Shown here: piece by piece, positions 46,764-59,900 of the stretch | How the letters are laid out: each line of letters begins with the position of its first letter | Numbering within the stretch: position 1 is the stretch's first letter | From: Taeniopygia guttata | Taxonomy: Eukaryota; Chordata; Aves; Passeriformes; Estrildidae | Assembly: GCF_048771995.1 (NCBI RefSeq) | Contig: NC_133028.1 | Location: 2,128,501-2,192,500 of the forward strand | DNA length: 64,000 nucleotides | Direction: 5' to 3' | Position numbers and translations under genes: made by a program | Notes under the pieces: model-generated | What the model saw: only the letters and a program-made list of their open reading frames with translations | The model's database searches: none | Told to the model about the DNA's origin: nothing

Positions 46764-46982
46764 CAATCCAATCCAATCCAATCCAATCCAATCCAATCCA
46801 ATCCAATCTAATCCAACCCAACCCAACCCAACCCAACCCAACCCAACCCAATCCAATCCAACCCAACCCAACCCAATCCAACCCAACCCAACCCAATCCA
46901 ACCCAATCCAATCCAATCCAATCCAATCCAATCCAATCCAATCCAATCCAATCCAATCCAATCCAACCCAACCCAACCCACC
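46764..46982. repeat. Pentanucleotide microsatellite (ATCCA)n/(ACCCA)n
   Basis: About 220 bp of perfect 5-bp units switch between blocks of ATCCA and ACCCA. It lies about 270 bp upstream of the LOXL3 coding start, in the presumed first intron. It resembles telomere sequence only superficially, since the unit is five bases. Confidence 0.97.
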
Positions 46983-46984
46983 TG

Positions 46985-47175
46985 GGGCTGGACTCGAGAG
47001 AGAGGGTCACGAGTTGTGTTAGAGTCAGAGAAAGTAGTTTGTAGTTTTAGTATCCTCCTTTTATATAGTATATTAATGTATTTTAGCATAGTTATAATAA
47101 AAAAATAATTCAGCCTTCTGAATTGAGTCAGACATCGTCATTTCTTCCCATTGGGTTCACCTGCATTTACAATAC
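46985..47175 (+). mobile_element. LTR fragment, songbird ERV-like
   Basis: Just after the pentamer array is an A/T-rich stretch with TATATAGTATATTAATG, AATAAA-like repeats near 47097 and a 'cagccttctgaattgagtca' segment that reads like the R-U5 end of an avian LTR. I could not define both ends or a target duplication. The pentamer array may have expanded at its edge. Confidence 0.5.
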
Positions 47176-48439
47176 CGTGCTGGTTAAACTCTCTGCCCAG
47201 CACCAGCACAGCCACGTGCCTCATCCTGGCCAGAGTGCCCCCCACACACAGTCCCCACACCCCTGGGGCTGTCTGGGACCTGCCCAGTGCCCCTCTGCCA
47301 ACAGCCCCCACCGAGCCCCCACCGCGCTGCCTGGTCACATCTGAAGGGCAGTGAGGGCAGGTGGGCACAGGGGTGTGCCCAGGAGAGGCGAATGGAAGGA
47401 GGGGGATGAGCTGCCAGAGCTGAGGGAGCTGGAACAGGCTCAGGGCACAGGGAAAGCCCAGCTGGACCAGCCAGGAGCTCGATCCAGCAGGAGCAGGGAA
47501 TGGCTGCTGGCTGAGGGGATTCCAGCCCACGCTCCGAGCGAGGCAGCCGGAGCATTCACATTCCTCTGACAACATTCGTGGCTCCCCGAATACCTGAGGG
47601 AGATGTGGTATTCCTGTACCAGTCCCACGGCAAACAATAGTGAAAACCCTTCTCTGTGAGCTGCCCTCCCTTCCCAGTGTGTTATTCCCATGGATCCTGT
47701 AGTTCAGGAGCAGCATTTCTGCACGGGGGGTGTTGACAAGCTCTGACCGATGCTCGCCCATGCCCACCTCGCTGACCACCGCAGCCTCGTGCCACCATCC
47801 CTGCCAGTCCCTTCCATGGTGGGAAAGCATTCCCCCAAAACGCCCCCAGGGCAGCCCCCCAACAGGATGTCTCTGTCTCCAAGTGCCCCCTGAGCACAGA
47901 TCCTCCTCGCTGCACTCACACAGATCGTGCTTGCCATTAGAAAACATAAAAAAAAAAAAACCCACCAAATTTTTGCTTTCTTGCTTTCCTGGGATGATTT
48001 AAAATTCTTGTATTTAGCTGCAGTATCACAGAGAAAGGGAAAAAAATTCAAACCCCACGCAGAGCTGGGGGTTGGCACAGCTGCTCCACCTCCCCACCAG
48101 CCTCCAGGGCAGGGTTTTCACAGAGGAATCAGCCCCATTCCTGCTTGGTTCACTTCTCCAGATGATGAGGACCTGACCCACACTCCGGCCTCTTGGGAAT
48201 GCCTCCTGGGCCCAGGCAAGGATGAACCAGGATGGTGCCCAGTGCCAGCCCCTTTTCCACACCCACAACACCAACACAAGCCTCCACAAGGCCCAGCCCT
48301 GCTGCCTGCCTGTCCTTTTGGGCACATGTCACATTGGAAGTGCCACCAGGAGCAGTGAAAACCTCGGGATGAGCCTGGTGCCTGCAGAGATGCTCAGGAA
48401 GAGAGTGAGGAGTAAAAAGGACCAGCACTGCTGGTCCAG

Positions 48440-48575
48440 TTCCACGCCAAAGTGGTGGGAATGACTGGATGTGGCAGTCACTACTCTGGTCTGGCTGACA
48501 AGGTGGGGATTGGTCACAGGTTGGACACGATGACCCTGGAGGTCTTTTCCAACCCTTTAATTCTGTGCAGCACAT
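48440..48575 (+). mobile_element. CR1-like 3' tail
   Basis: The stretch ends 'ggtcacaggttggacacgat', 'gaccctggaggtcttttcca' and 'accctttaattctgtg', a typical CR1 terminus. The 5' boundary is estimated. Confidence 0.65.
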
Positions 48576-51500
48576 CACCTCCCTCGGAGCAACCACATCA
48601 GTGTGGGCTTGGCTCTCTCCTCTATCACAACTGGGGGACAGGGGACACAGCCAGAGCTGGTGGGGACACGGCCCAGGCAGCTGGGGTTGGTCAGAGCCAG
48701 CTCTGGGCTCCTGGTGCCTCAGCTGGCACTGCCAGAGCTCAGCAGGATGCATGTTTGTGGGCAGACAGCAGGGAAACGCTTTGCTGAACCTTTTACCCAG
48801 CCAGCAGGAAGGGAGGGAGGGTGCAGAGGGCCACCTCAGCCCTGCCAGTGGCTTAAGAAAGGGGATTTCTGGGCTTGGAATGGGAATTCTCCATCCTCAT
48901 CTCCACACCGCCTGGGAACAGACAAGGGATGAGTTTGCCATCTCACAGGAGTAACAAAACTTCTTATTTCCACCCCTGGGTCACCGAGGGGACATTGCCC
49001 TGCCCAGAGGAAGGGCTGTAAACCCTCAGAGCTGTCCTGACACACAAGTGTGGGCCCCCTCAGTGCTAACTGCAACACACCTTGGGGTGTGTTTCCTTAG
49101 GATTGGAGCTTCCCCAGCGCTCCTGAGTGAGCAGGATACTCTGCTGTGGAACTGGGCAGTTTCACAACGGGGTCAGTACAACCCCAAAGGACAACGGGAC
49201 AATTAATGCCAATCTCCACGGTCAGGCAGAAATAACCCGTGTCAGGAAGTGGGAATGGCCTTTTATGAGATCACAGGTCCTGTTAATTGGAGCAACTGTG
49301 TTGATATAACAGGCTGAGACTGGAAGGTATTCGATTCATCTTGCACCACCTTTAAAGGAATAATTAGCACTCAACAAAATCAGTGCACCTTCTGCTAAGT
49401 GGATTAAAACTGGTCACCTGCTGGAAGTAAAATGTGGTTACATGGGGAAGTCACCACTCCGTGGGCTTTCTGGTGAGGATCACATGATTTTCAAAGCAAA
49501 ACTGTGCCAGGAGGAGGAAAAAAGTACCTTCCTGGTACAGACTGCAGATACAGAAATGGGGGGGAATCAGAGATGGGAATAAGGACAGCCTGGTAAATCA
49601 GCAGTGTGCAGCCTACATCCTTGGCTATAAGGAAAATAAAAATCTGTGCATTGAGGAACAAAACACAGAGGTCCAGAACATGGCACCTGAAAAGTGCTTG
49701 GGCTTTGTGCAGCAAATCACTGATTCCCTTCCAAGGATCAGCAACATGACCTCCAGGGTCTGTAATCTCTGCTCCTGGGTCCTGCTTCAGCTCTGCTCCA
49801 GCATCTCTCATCCCCACTGTCCTTCCTCTGCCCTGGCTCCTCAGCTCTGCCACTCACCTCCGAGTTTCCCAGTGATATTCCCAGTGATATTCCTAGCTGT
49901 GCTCTGTGGGGCCAAAGCCTTTTCCATGCCCAGCCCAGGACAGCTGCCATGTGAGCTCCCTGCAGCACAGCACGGCTCCTTCCCTGTTTCTGCATCACCT
50001 CCCTCTCCGAACACGCTCCGTGCCCGTGTCCATGTCCCGGGCAGTCAGGCTAACAGGGCTCTCATTGTCCACATCACTTTTTCCGTTCTCTGAGGCACAA
50101 GCCGTGTGTTTGCTCCTCTCCTGCTGCCCGGCTGCTCCTTCTGCTCGCAGACTTTGCTCCAGCCCTGCCTGCTGCTCTGGATGGGGAGCCCACCTCAGCA
50201 TCCCAACCAGGCTGCTGTCAGCTCCAGCCTGGGACAGTCTCCTCTTGGACCAGAGCTTGTGCCACTCTGGATGTGCTTGTGCCACTCTGGATGTGCTGCC
50301 CAAGCACAGATGCTCAGCAGAACTCCACTGGGAGGGTAAAGGGCTCTGGAGGACGGGCTGGCTGCAGCGAGCGCTGGGCATGGGAGCCGGGAAGCAGCCC
50401 AGGTTCTTGCCACTGCCCAGGAAACCTCAGGAATGTCCCAGCCGGGTGTGCACGAGGCCCTGAGCCACATCCCAGCCTGGCGCTGGTGGTGGGGTGTCTG
50501 AGAGTACTGTGGAGTCAAAATCCTGGGGATCCCTCCAGTCCTCAGCCTCAGCCCAGCTCTGCTGATGTTGGCATGGGTGAGAGGACCCTTGAGGGCAGGG
50601 GACAGCCCCACATGGCAGCAGGAGCCATGACACTGCTCAAACTGCTCCCATGCCAGCCCACTGGCTCTGCTTGTCCCGGTGGGTGACGGATCAGAGGACA
50701 GAGTCACCCTGGCAGGTGACTTACGGCCAGGCACTGTCCCCATCACTGCCCTGCGTCTTGCACAGGCGTTGCCTCTTCCAGAGGGGTCATCTGTGCTGGT
50801 GGGGGTGCCCCAGGCCCAGGACTGTTCAAACCACATGTGTCCTTCAGCACTGACTGGGCACACAGCAGGACAATCTGCCCCACCAAAACCTCAGTGAACA
50901 ACCAACAGAGCTCGGGAAGGGGCAGCTCCTGGTGAGGCAGGTCCGTGTGTTTGATCAGCACGGGGCATCCCTGCAGCACAGGGATGACATCCCATGCCAC
51001 AGCAGCAGGGAAGGGCCAGGCCACAGAGGCCCCTGAGGGATATGCTGGCTCAGCAGCAGCCTTGGACACACCCACGGGGGACATGGAGCATCCCAGGCAC
51101 TGACAACTGGGAGGACTCAGAGAGGAGCAGCACAAGAGACCTGGGAAACCCGCCAGCACAAGGGAGAGGAAGCTCGCTCTGTTTATCCTTCCTTGAGAAG
51201 GTTAAGGGGTGACACAGTCACTCTCTGTTGATGTCCCATGCCAGGACATCCCTGAGAGCATGAGGTCATGTCCCGAGCAGTCAGGGCAGGAGGTCTGGTG
51301 AATCCCATGGCTTCAGGGCTCCATCCCTCCCCTTCTCCCCAGGGCCCCCTCACACTCGGCCCAGTGCTGGCCCTTTCGCAATCGGCCGCCTGGATGGGCC
51401 TGCTCCGCTTTTCCCACTTCCCGGCAGCCCTGGAATGCCAGGAGCAAATGTGCACGAAGCAGGGGAGCCCTGACACCCCCACCCTGCTCAGGTGGGGACC

Positions 51501-52229
51501 TGACATGGGTCAGAGCTCCGGGGTAAGCACCACCAGGGTCTGGAAGGGAACATGGTTCCACAAACCGGTCGCAGAAGCGCCAGGAAGCAGCCCAGGGTCG
51601 CTGTAGGAATCTGGATTCCCTGGCAGGATTGGTGTCACTCCCAAAATTACAACCTCGTGTGACTGGGAGCTCACTGCCTGAAGGGAGGGTGCCCACCCTG
51701 CCACCCACTGTGTGTCCCCATCCCAGACAAGGACAGGGACCCTGCTGCAGAACACACACGTGAGGCTGGGGCTGCACTTCCCTTCCTCTGACAACTCCAG
51801 GTCCTTTGGGCTACCTGATGTCCCCATGTCCTGCTGTCACTCCCTAAGGCAGGGCAGGTCACAGCACAGTTCCTACCCCCACCCAGCCTCCCCAGCACAC
51901 AGCAGGGCCCTCTGCTCTGAGCTGCCCGGGTCCTGGCAGGAGGCAGGAGGGGAAGACCTCGGAGGAATGCGCAAACATCGGCCATCCCCACGGGCAGAGG
52001 GGCTGTGGGACTGGTGATGGGGCTGCTGGTGGGGCTGGTGTCCCAGGCACCCTGGACATTCTGGAGACGGCACCGGCTGAGCTGCTGGCTCCTCTGAGAG
52101 CAGCTGGGAAGGCGAAAAGCCAGCCGAGAAGAATCATCCCTTCCAGCGCCGCCAACCCTCCCGCCCCACATCCTTCCATCCATCCAGCCTCTCTCTTCCA
52201 TGAGCTACAGCAAGTCCGCTCTTCATGGA

Positions 52230-53150
52230 AATCCTGAGTCTCCACGCCCTGTGTGCCCCGCAGGTTTTGGGGAGCGGTACAGCCCCGCAAGCGGCACCCA
52301 CAGCCCCGCGTGGGACACCCGCGCTGCCCACGGGCACGGCCCACGGCAGCTCCCGCAGCACGGCACGGCACGGCACGGCACGGCACGGCACGGCCACGTT
52401 CCGACCACCGGGCTGTGGGGCGGCATCACCGCACCCAGCCCCGCACCCGGGACAGCCCCGAGGCGCCCCGGGATAACCGGGCCTCGCGTGGTATCTCACG
52501 GAGCCGAACCGAGCCGAACCGAGCCGAACCGAGCCGTACCGAGTTCTGCAGTACCGTACCGAGCCGAGCCGTGCCGAACCGAGCCAAACCGAGCCGTACC
52601 GAGTTCTGCAGTGCCGTACCGAGCCGAACCGAGCCGTACCGAGTTCTGCAGTACCGTACCGAGCCGAGCCGTGCCGAACCGAGCCGTACCGAGTTCTACA
52701 GTACCGTACCGAGCCGAGCCGTGCCGTACCGAGTTCTGCAGTACCGTGCCGAGCCGAGCCGTGCCGCGCTGTATCGTACCCCGCCGTGCCGAGCCGTGCC
52801 GAGCCGAGCAATTTCGGCCCGTGCCGCCGCGCTCCGCCCCGGCCCGCCCCGCGCCCTGCCCGTGTCCGGGGCCGCCCCGCCGGCCCGGCCCGCGCCGAGC
52901 GGCCCCGGCCCCGCCACCGGCACGGCCCGGACGGGCCCGGCCCAGCCCCCGGCCCGCCGCCCGCCGCGGGCCCGGCCCAGCCCCCGCCCCGGCCGGGCTC
53001 GGCTCCAGGGCCGGCCCCGGCCCGCCGCTCCCGGGGCCGCGGGGAGCTGCCGGCCGAGCTCCCACTGCCGGCCGAGCCCTCGCTGCGGCGTTTTGGCCGT
53101 CCCGACCCCACCCGGCCCTCTGCTCACCCCGCAGCCGGGGCAGCTAGACA
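52230..53150. promoter_or_regulatory. CpG island, probable LOXL3 promoter
   Basis: Very CpG-dense sequence lies 5.7 kb upstream of the LOXL3 coding start and just beyond the 3' end of the OGA-like gene. No coding exon could be assigned. The simplest reading is the LOXL3 promoter with a noncoding first exon on the minus strand. A plus-strand transcript is also possible: a short frame starts at 53189 but resembles nothing I know. Confidence 0.55.
52360..52806. repeat. CpG-rich satellite inside the 52-53 kb island
   Basis: First comes a short array of CGGCA pentamers (52361-52393), then from about 52497 a tandem array of GAGCC/GAACC/GTACC pentamers organised into longer units that each contain GAGTTCTGCAGTACCGTACC. 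At least five longer units are visible. Every pentamer carries a CpG, so the array itself makes up a large part of the island. Confidence 0.85.
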
Positions 53151-53453
53151 GATCCCCCCCTTAGTCATCCTGCCTGTCCTGGGCAGGATGGAGCCCCCCG
53201 AGCCCGAGGGTCTCATCCTGCAGGAAAATCCCTGCAGGGCTCGGAGCGTGAGCTCACACTGCCAGCGGCTGGAGCACCTTCCCGGAGAGCAGCTCGGATG
53301 TGTGGGGTGCTGCTTTGTTTGAGGGAACACAGGACCAGCTGTAGCAACAGCCAGTGTGAGATGAGTGAGAGCCTGTCAGGGTGTAAGAGGGATGTGCTGG
53401 CACCCCAACACTTTCCCCCAAGAAACGAGGCATGGTGAGAGCCCAGCAAACGC

Positions 53454-53459
53454 TTTATT
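53454..53459 (-). terminator. Poly(A) signal of the OGA-like gene
   Basis: Minus-strand AATAAA lies about 470 bp beyond the stop codon at 53926-53928. Confidence 0.8.
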
Positions 53460-53925
53460 GCCAAGGACAGCGCTTCCCTCAGGCCCCAGGCACAAAAAAA
53501 GAAGCTGCCTTCCCACATCCCATACCTGATCAATCCATACACACAAGCAGATCCTCAGTGCCGAGAGCCAGCCCCGGCACCCTCTGCCCAGTCTCAGGCC
53601 ACACGGGGGATGGAGAGAGCTGGGCAGCCCAGCCAGTGTGACAGGGACACTCCTGTAGCACTAAGGCACCGTGCTGTGCCCCAGGACCACCAACCCAAAC
53701 ACTGCTCAAGAGCTCCTGCAGGCCTGAGGGTCTGCAGACCCAGCAAAGGTGGAGGGTACCCAGCAAACAGCAACACTTGGGGTGGCACAGAGGTGGCACC
53801 AGTGACATCCTGCTCGCCCCCATGTCCCCTCTCGAGGTGCCCCTCTGCTCCTGCTTGCTCAGGCCGATGCTGTGTGGGATGGGGGGGTTCAGCCTGGCCT
53901 GGGGAACCAGCCTGGCCTGGGACAG

Positions 53926-56900
53926 TCAGAGGAGTCGTCCCAGGAGCTGAGCGCCGGGAGAGCTGCCCCAGGCCACCGGCAGGGCGACAAAGCCCAGCTT
54001 GCTGTAGAAGCTCAGCTGCTGCCGGTCGGTGTCACTGACCTGGCAGAACACTCCCCGTGACCCTGGAAGGGAGGTGAGAGCTCAGGGCACCGAGACCCCA
54101 GTGCTGGGACTGGGGGCACAGTGACAGGGACCCCCCCTCCATCAGGGGATCGATCTCTCCTCTGCCCCTTTGTCACAGAGTGCCCCTGTGATGCCCTGAG
54201 ACACAGGCCCACATGTCCCCCAGTGCAAGGGGAGGGGACAGTGCCTGGGAGCACTGTCAGGGGACAGCTCCCGGCCCTTGGATGAAGGGCAGCACTCGGA
54301 GGTCATGCTCACCATTGGCCCTGAGTGCACTCAGCAGGCAGAGGGCCAGGCTGCGACTGGCCCCCACATCCAGCACACGGGGGGCTGTGCCCAGCTGTAC
54401 CAGGGAGGGAAAGCGCCTCAGCACGGGCTGGGGCACTGCCAGTGGCTCTGAGTGGAAGAAGAGCACTGCTTCCTCCAGGGCATCCTGCGGGAGACAAGCA
54501 CAAGTGAGGGAACCCCCTCTACCTCTCCCATCTGCGCTCCGCTCTGCTCCAGGTGTCCCCTCACCTGTCCCAGAGCTGGGCCGCCTGTGCCCAGGTCTGG
54601 GGGGTACTTGTGCCGTATGGTTGGCAGCCAGCTGCTGTCTCGCTGCTGCAGGAAGCCTTCAGCGTGGAGCGCTCCGGCTGCGAAGCCACACGGGCCACCC
54701 TCATCCTCCAGCACAAAGGTGTACTCGGGGCTCAGGCTGAGGAAGCTGCCCAGGAGCCTGCCAGGCAGAGCGGGAGCACGGCCGAGCTGAGCCTGGAGCT
54801 CCTGGGAAACCTCAGAGCAGCCTCCTCCTTCAGCACCCAGCACACACTGACCACCCCTTTGAGACCCCTCAGCCAAGGGGATGCAGCCTCCAGCCACCAT
54901 CCTCCATCTCCATGCTGGACATCAGCATAGGGATGTCCCTCCTTGTCCCTCCCAGTGAGGCCACTGGGAGCCACGGGGTCCCCACAGGGATGACAAGAGA
55001 GATCATCTCCTCACTTCCCCAGCCCTGCACCGTGTCCAGGAGGGAGCCTCAGAGGGGCCACATCTCACCTGTCACCGAGGAGATCCGGGTGGGCCACGAG
55101 GATCTCTGCCACTTTGGGATCACAGTCCAAACTCTCCCGGCACATGCGGTAAAGTTCTCCCTGGAAGACCCGGATCCATGTCAGGCCTGGCTGTACCTGC
55201 TGTGCCACCATGCCAGCCACCACCTTCTGCTGGCCTCGGGCTCATTGCCACAGCACAGAAATTGCCATTCTGGACAGGCATCCCGGGCACAGCTGCTGGA
55301 GCACACTCAGAGCAGCCAGAATGGCACCAAAAACAACCCTGAAACTCAGATCTCCAGAGAGCCTGAGCACAGCAGGACATCCCCAAATGTCTGCCTTGGT
55401 CACAGTTGAGTTTGCTGCTGCAAACATTCTGATAAAAGCTTTGTTCCTGAAAGGGGAGGTTGCCCTGATCACCCAAAACAAGAGGCAGGACCATGCCCTG
55501 CTGTGCCTGTTCCTGCAATGGGCCAGTGGGCTCAGCTGGTTCTTCCTCTCAACATTGTTATTGTTGAGGTTCAGCCTGAGCAGATGAGCTGGATTTGTGT
55601 TTGTGGTGGCTGGATTTGTGGTGTTAGCCTTTCCTTGAGCTGGAGAGGAGCAGGGTGAGGGACAGGGCTGCTCGCTGCAGGTACATGGGAAACCTTTAAC
55701 ATTTTGTCCCTCCATATGCAGATTCTCCTTTTCTCTCCCCATCCCATCAAGCTGCTGGGATGTCAGAGCAGGGGGCTGGCACCAAGCAGGTCCCAGCTGA
55801 CAGAAACTGCTGCTCTGCAGCAGGGAATCACCCCATCAACTAGATGAGAATTTGAAGAAGGGATTTGGAGATGGATCCCCACAGGCTCTGGCAGTGCCCA
55901 GAGCTGCAGACTGGTGAAGGCTGCGGGAAGATGTCATCCAGACTTGTCTTGTTCTGGATTTTTCCTGACATCTGCTCACAGCCAGTGCTGGAGATCAGCA
56001 CTGGGGCTGCTCAGATCATCCACAACCTGGCAACCCTGCCCTGATGCTGGTTTATCCATGGCTGAGGGGGTTCCCTCTCCTGCTCTGCCCAGGCCCTTGT
56101 CACAGAGAGGAGGGTTTGCTGAGACTGCAGCACATTCTCCACCCCAAGAGTTGCCCTGTGTCACCCCCACACTGGGAGCTCAGCCTGTAAATCATCATTT
56201 TATGGGCAGCACAAGGCATGCAAAGGCTCTGGCAGGACCCCCCTCCATGCCACAGCTCCCACCTTGTCCAGGGGCAGCAGCGGGCGCAGCAGGTACAGCT
56301 GGCTGGATGGGAAGAGTGGAGGTGGATGGTAGAAGAGGTCACAGCTGTTCCCCACGGGCAGCAGTGCCTGGAAGAGACAGAGCCCATCAGTTCATCCTGC
56401 CTCCAAACCTCATCCTGGAGGCAGCAGGAGAAGGACTCTGAGACTCTTGAAACCCCAGGAACCACAGCTGAGGTGCAGAGGCCGGGTGCAGCTCTGCCTT
56501 CAGCTCTGCCTTCCCAAGTTTGCAGCAGCTCAGCAGCAGGGTTGGGATGCTGCCTTCCCATGGCTCTTTCAGCCCCCACAGCGAGGGGGGAGAGGCACAC
56601 TCTCACCTGCAGCTCTCCAAAGAGGCCCCCACGGCGTGCCCAGGGCTCGGCATCCCTCCCCAGCAGCATCGGGGCAGTGATACTCTGGCACCCTGGAAGC
56701 AGCAGGACACAGATACTTGTCAAGTGAAGAAAAAGATGCTTCTCGGTTTGTGAGAGCTCACAAGGCCCACAGAGCAACCAGGGAGCCCTAAACCAGAGGA
56801 AAACTGTGCAAAGTGATGCACAGGCATTCAAAAAACAGCCCCACCTCTCACCCAGGGCACTACAGCTCCCAGAACCCTTTTGCTACACAGGCTAAGGGGT

Positions 56901-59900
56901 CTTTGGGATAAAAGGGCTGAGGAACTATATCCTAGAAATGGCTGTGAGGTATGGTGAAGGTCTGCTCCAGCGACTGGCAGCGTTCCCAGGGCCATTCCTG
57001 GAGGCAGAGCCTGAGGAAGGGCAGGCTGATGGGGAGTGTGAAGAAGGGTGGCCTGATGATGAGTGTGAGGAAGGGCAGGCTGATGGTGAGTTCTGGCTGC
57101 TTCTGTGGGGCTGGAGGTGATGTGGGGCAGCAGCCAGACCTCCCCAGGCAGGTGGGTGAGCCAGGGCAGTGCCCGTACTTACAGCCAAAGCAGCTCCCCC
57201 AGGTGCCCTTGGGGTCAGGCTCGCAGAGGAGGTGACCATCTGCAAAGGAGGCGAGGTGCTCAGTGAGCAGCAGAAAAAATCTCACAGGGAGGCGAGCTAG
57301 GAGGGACCCTGGCACTGCCAGCTGCACAGCAGAACCCCAAATCTCTGGGGTGGGTCCCAGCTAACTTCACCTCCTCCTCGGGGAAGAGAACAAGCACCAG
57401 CTGTGCCCCTGTGCTGCAGCATCCCGGCGCTCTGACACCGCTGGGTTTGGCTGGGTGTGACAGGAGCTGGCAGGGTGGCAAGGCTGGCAGGGCTGGCATC
57501 AGCCACGTACCCAGCCAGAGGATGAAGGCACTGGCAGCCAGCAGCATGTTGCGGATGTCCCAGAGGTAGGGGTGCAGGTCGTAGAGCAGCGCCCTGCTGG
57601 CGGTGCTGACCAGGCGGCTGTGCAGGCGGCACGTCCGTGCGCAGAGCAGCTGAAAGGACTGAGCCCGGCCTCGCCACCGCGTGCCCTGGGGACACACCAA
57701 CTCTCTGTCAGCCTCCCAGGGGACACACACCCACAGCAGCCACCCCAGGGTTGGTCTTACCCCGCAGGCATCAGGTGCTGTGGCCGGTACCCCCACGCTG
57801 AGGCTGTTCGCCCGCAGCCACCGAAAATGCTCCAGGAGCTGCTGTGCCAGAGCCCCGTGGTGGTAGGGAAGGTAGAAGAGCTCCACCAGCATCCGCACCT
57901 CCTCCAGGGTCAGTGGTGCTGTAGGGCTGGACACGGCCTCCTCTGGGCTCGGTGGTGCTGTGGGGTTGGGTCTGGCCTCCTTTGGGGTCGTCAGTGTCAT
58001 AAGGCCACACTTAGCCTCTTCTGGGGTCATTGGTGCTGTGAGGCTGGGCCTGGCTTTTTCTGGGGTCACCTGTGATGTGGGGCTGGTCCTGGCCTCCTTA
58101 GGGGTCATGGGGCCACGCCCAGGCTCCTCTGGGGTCACCTGTGATGTGGGGCTGGTCCTGGCCTCCTTGGGGGTCATGGGGCCAGGCCCAGCCTCCTTTG
58201 GGGTCACCTGTGATGTGGGGCTGGTCCTGGCCTCCTTGGGGGTCATGGGGTCAGACTCATTCTCCTCTGGGGTCACCTGTGATGTGGGACTGGTCCTGGC
58301 CTCCTTGGGGGTCATGGGGCCAGACTCAGCCTCCTCTGGGGTCACCTGTGATGTGGGACTGGTCCTGGCCTCCTTGGGGGTCATGGGGCCAGACTCAGCC
58401 TCCTCTGGGGTCACCTGTGATGTGAGGCTGGTCCTGGCCTCCTTGGGGGTCATGGGGCCAGACTCAGCCTCCTCTGGGGTCACTAGTGCTGTGGGGCTGG
58501 TCCTGAGCTCCTCTGGGGTCATCTTTGCTGTAGGGCTGGTCCTAGCATCTTTGGGGGTCATAGGGCCAGGCCCAGCTTCCTCTGGGGTCACTGGTGCCGT
58601 GGGGCTGGTCCTGGGCTCCTCTGGGGTCACCTGTGCTGGGGAGCTGCTTATGGCTTCCTTGGGGGGCAGTGGTGCCATGGGGCCAGGCCCAGCCTCCTCT
58701 GGGGTCACTGGAGCACCAACCTCATCCATCAGTGGGGCTGGGGCAGCAGGGCTGGCACCAGCCTCAGGTCCTGGGGGTGTCTGGGGCACATCAGTCCTGA
58801 TGGCCTCAGGCTGGGTGCTGCTGGGAGACTGGACAGGGCTGCCATCCCCTGGCCTGGCGTCACTGGTGGGCAAGGAGATGTTCTGAGTGGTGCTGGCCCC
58901 ATTGCTGGGGCTTGGGCTGGGGAGGGTCTTGGTGGCCACTGGGATTCCTCCAGGCTGGGCACTCCCAGCCACGCTGGGCAGAGCAGAGGAGGGCTCACAG
59001 CTCCCTGGGCTGAGCTGCTCCCCAGCCCTTGCAGGGCTCTGCTGATGGCCAGCGGGTGTCCTGTTCCCACTGTCCCTCTCAGGCTCTGAGGTCACCTCCC
59101 TGCACCCCTCCTCTGGTGCCACCCCACAGGGCTCAGGATCTGCCCCAGGAGCAGATTTGTGGGGCTGAGGGTCAGGAGTGACCTCCTGTCCTCCTGCTGT
59201 GCCAGGCTGCAGCTTTGCTCCTCCCTTGAGGCTCACACTGGGGTGTCCTGGGGTCCTTCCTCCTGCCAGAAAGGAACAAGAGGGAAGCTCCTTTGGCACC
59301 TGCATGGAAACTACTGCCCAGGGACCTCCATCCCTGAGCTGGCAGGGGCTGAGCTGCCAGGACCCTGGGCTCAAGTTCAGGCCCCTGGGGCTGGTGAGGT
59401 TGTGGCTTTGCAGAGGCAAACATTGCAAAACAACAAACTCACCCCTGGCTGACCTCTCCTTCCAGAGCTGGCCCAAACTCTGGTTCTGCCAGCCAAGGAA
59501 ACCCTCTCCAGGCTGCAGCCAGGGCAGGATGGACACCCACACCTGCCCAGCATGGCATGCACGGCCCTGCTGCCACACCAGCCCCAGAGACCCTCCAGAT
59601 GGGCAGGGTGGGGCTTCCTCACCCCTACTCCAGCACTCCAGGGATGGAGGGATGATGATTTGCTGCTTGTGCCTACCTGGCTCCAAGGCCTGCTGGTTTA
59701 TCTCGGCCACCCACTCACGCAGCGCCAGCTCCAAGGCTTCCTGGGGGCTGTAGCTTCCATCCTCAGCACCTTGGCTGTCCCCCAGGGCTCCCTCCATGCC
59801 TGAGGAACTGCAGCTCATCAGCCTGGGCAGCCCTGGCTCCGTGCAGGGCTGGGCTGGCAGAGCTGCCTGGGCACGGGGGGCAGGTACCTGCTTGGTCAGG

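Larger units (their letters stand above)
46510..52200. other. Probable LOXL3 5' intron; no gene seen
   Basis: Apart from the pentamer array, an LTR fragment and one CR1 end, I see no exon with recognisable protein similarity on either strand. DOK1, which follows LOXL3 in human, was looked for and not found. The acceptor 13 nt before the LOXL3 ATG and the CpG island at about 52.2-53.15 kb suggest this is the intron after a noncoding LOXL3 first exon. Confidence 0.5.

Noticed and set aside
46764-46982. Interstitial telomere repeat
   Set aside because: The unit is five bases (ACCCA/ATCCA), not the six-base TTAGGG repeat.
46105-47022. 305-codon frame with SNPIQ/TQPNP repeats
   Set aside because: Starts antisense to the LOXL3 first coding exon and continues into the pentamer microsatellite.
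52134-53147. Two overlapping frames of more than 300 codons on opposite strands
   Set aside because: CpG-island and pentamer-satellite composition suppresses stop codons; no domain or conserved splice structure.
46510-53430. DOK1, the human neighbour of LOXL3
   Set aside because: No PH or PTB domain exons could be found on either strand; DOK1 is absent from this interval or lies outside the window.
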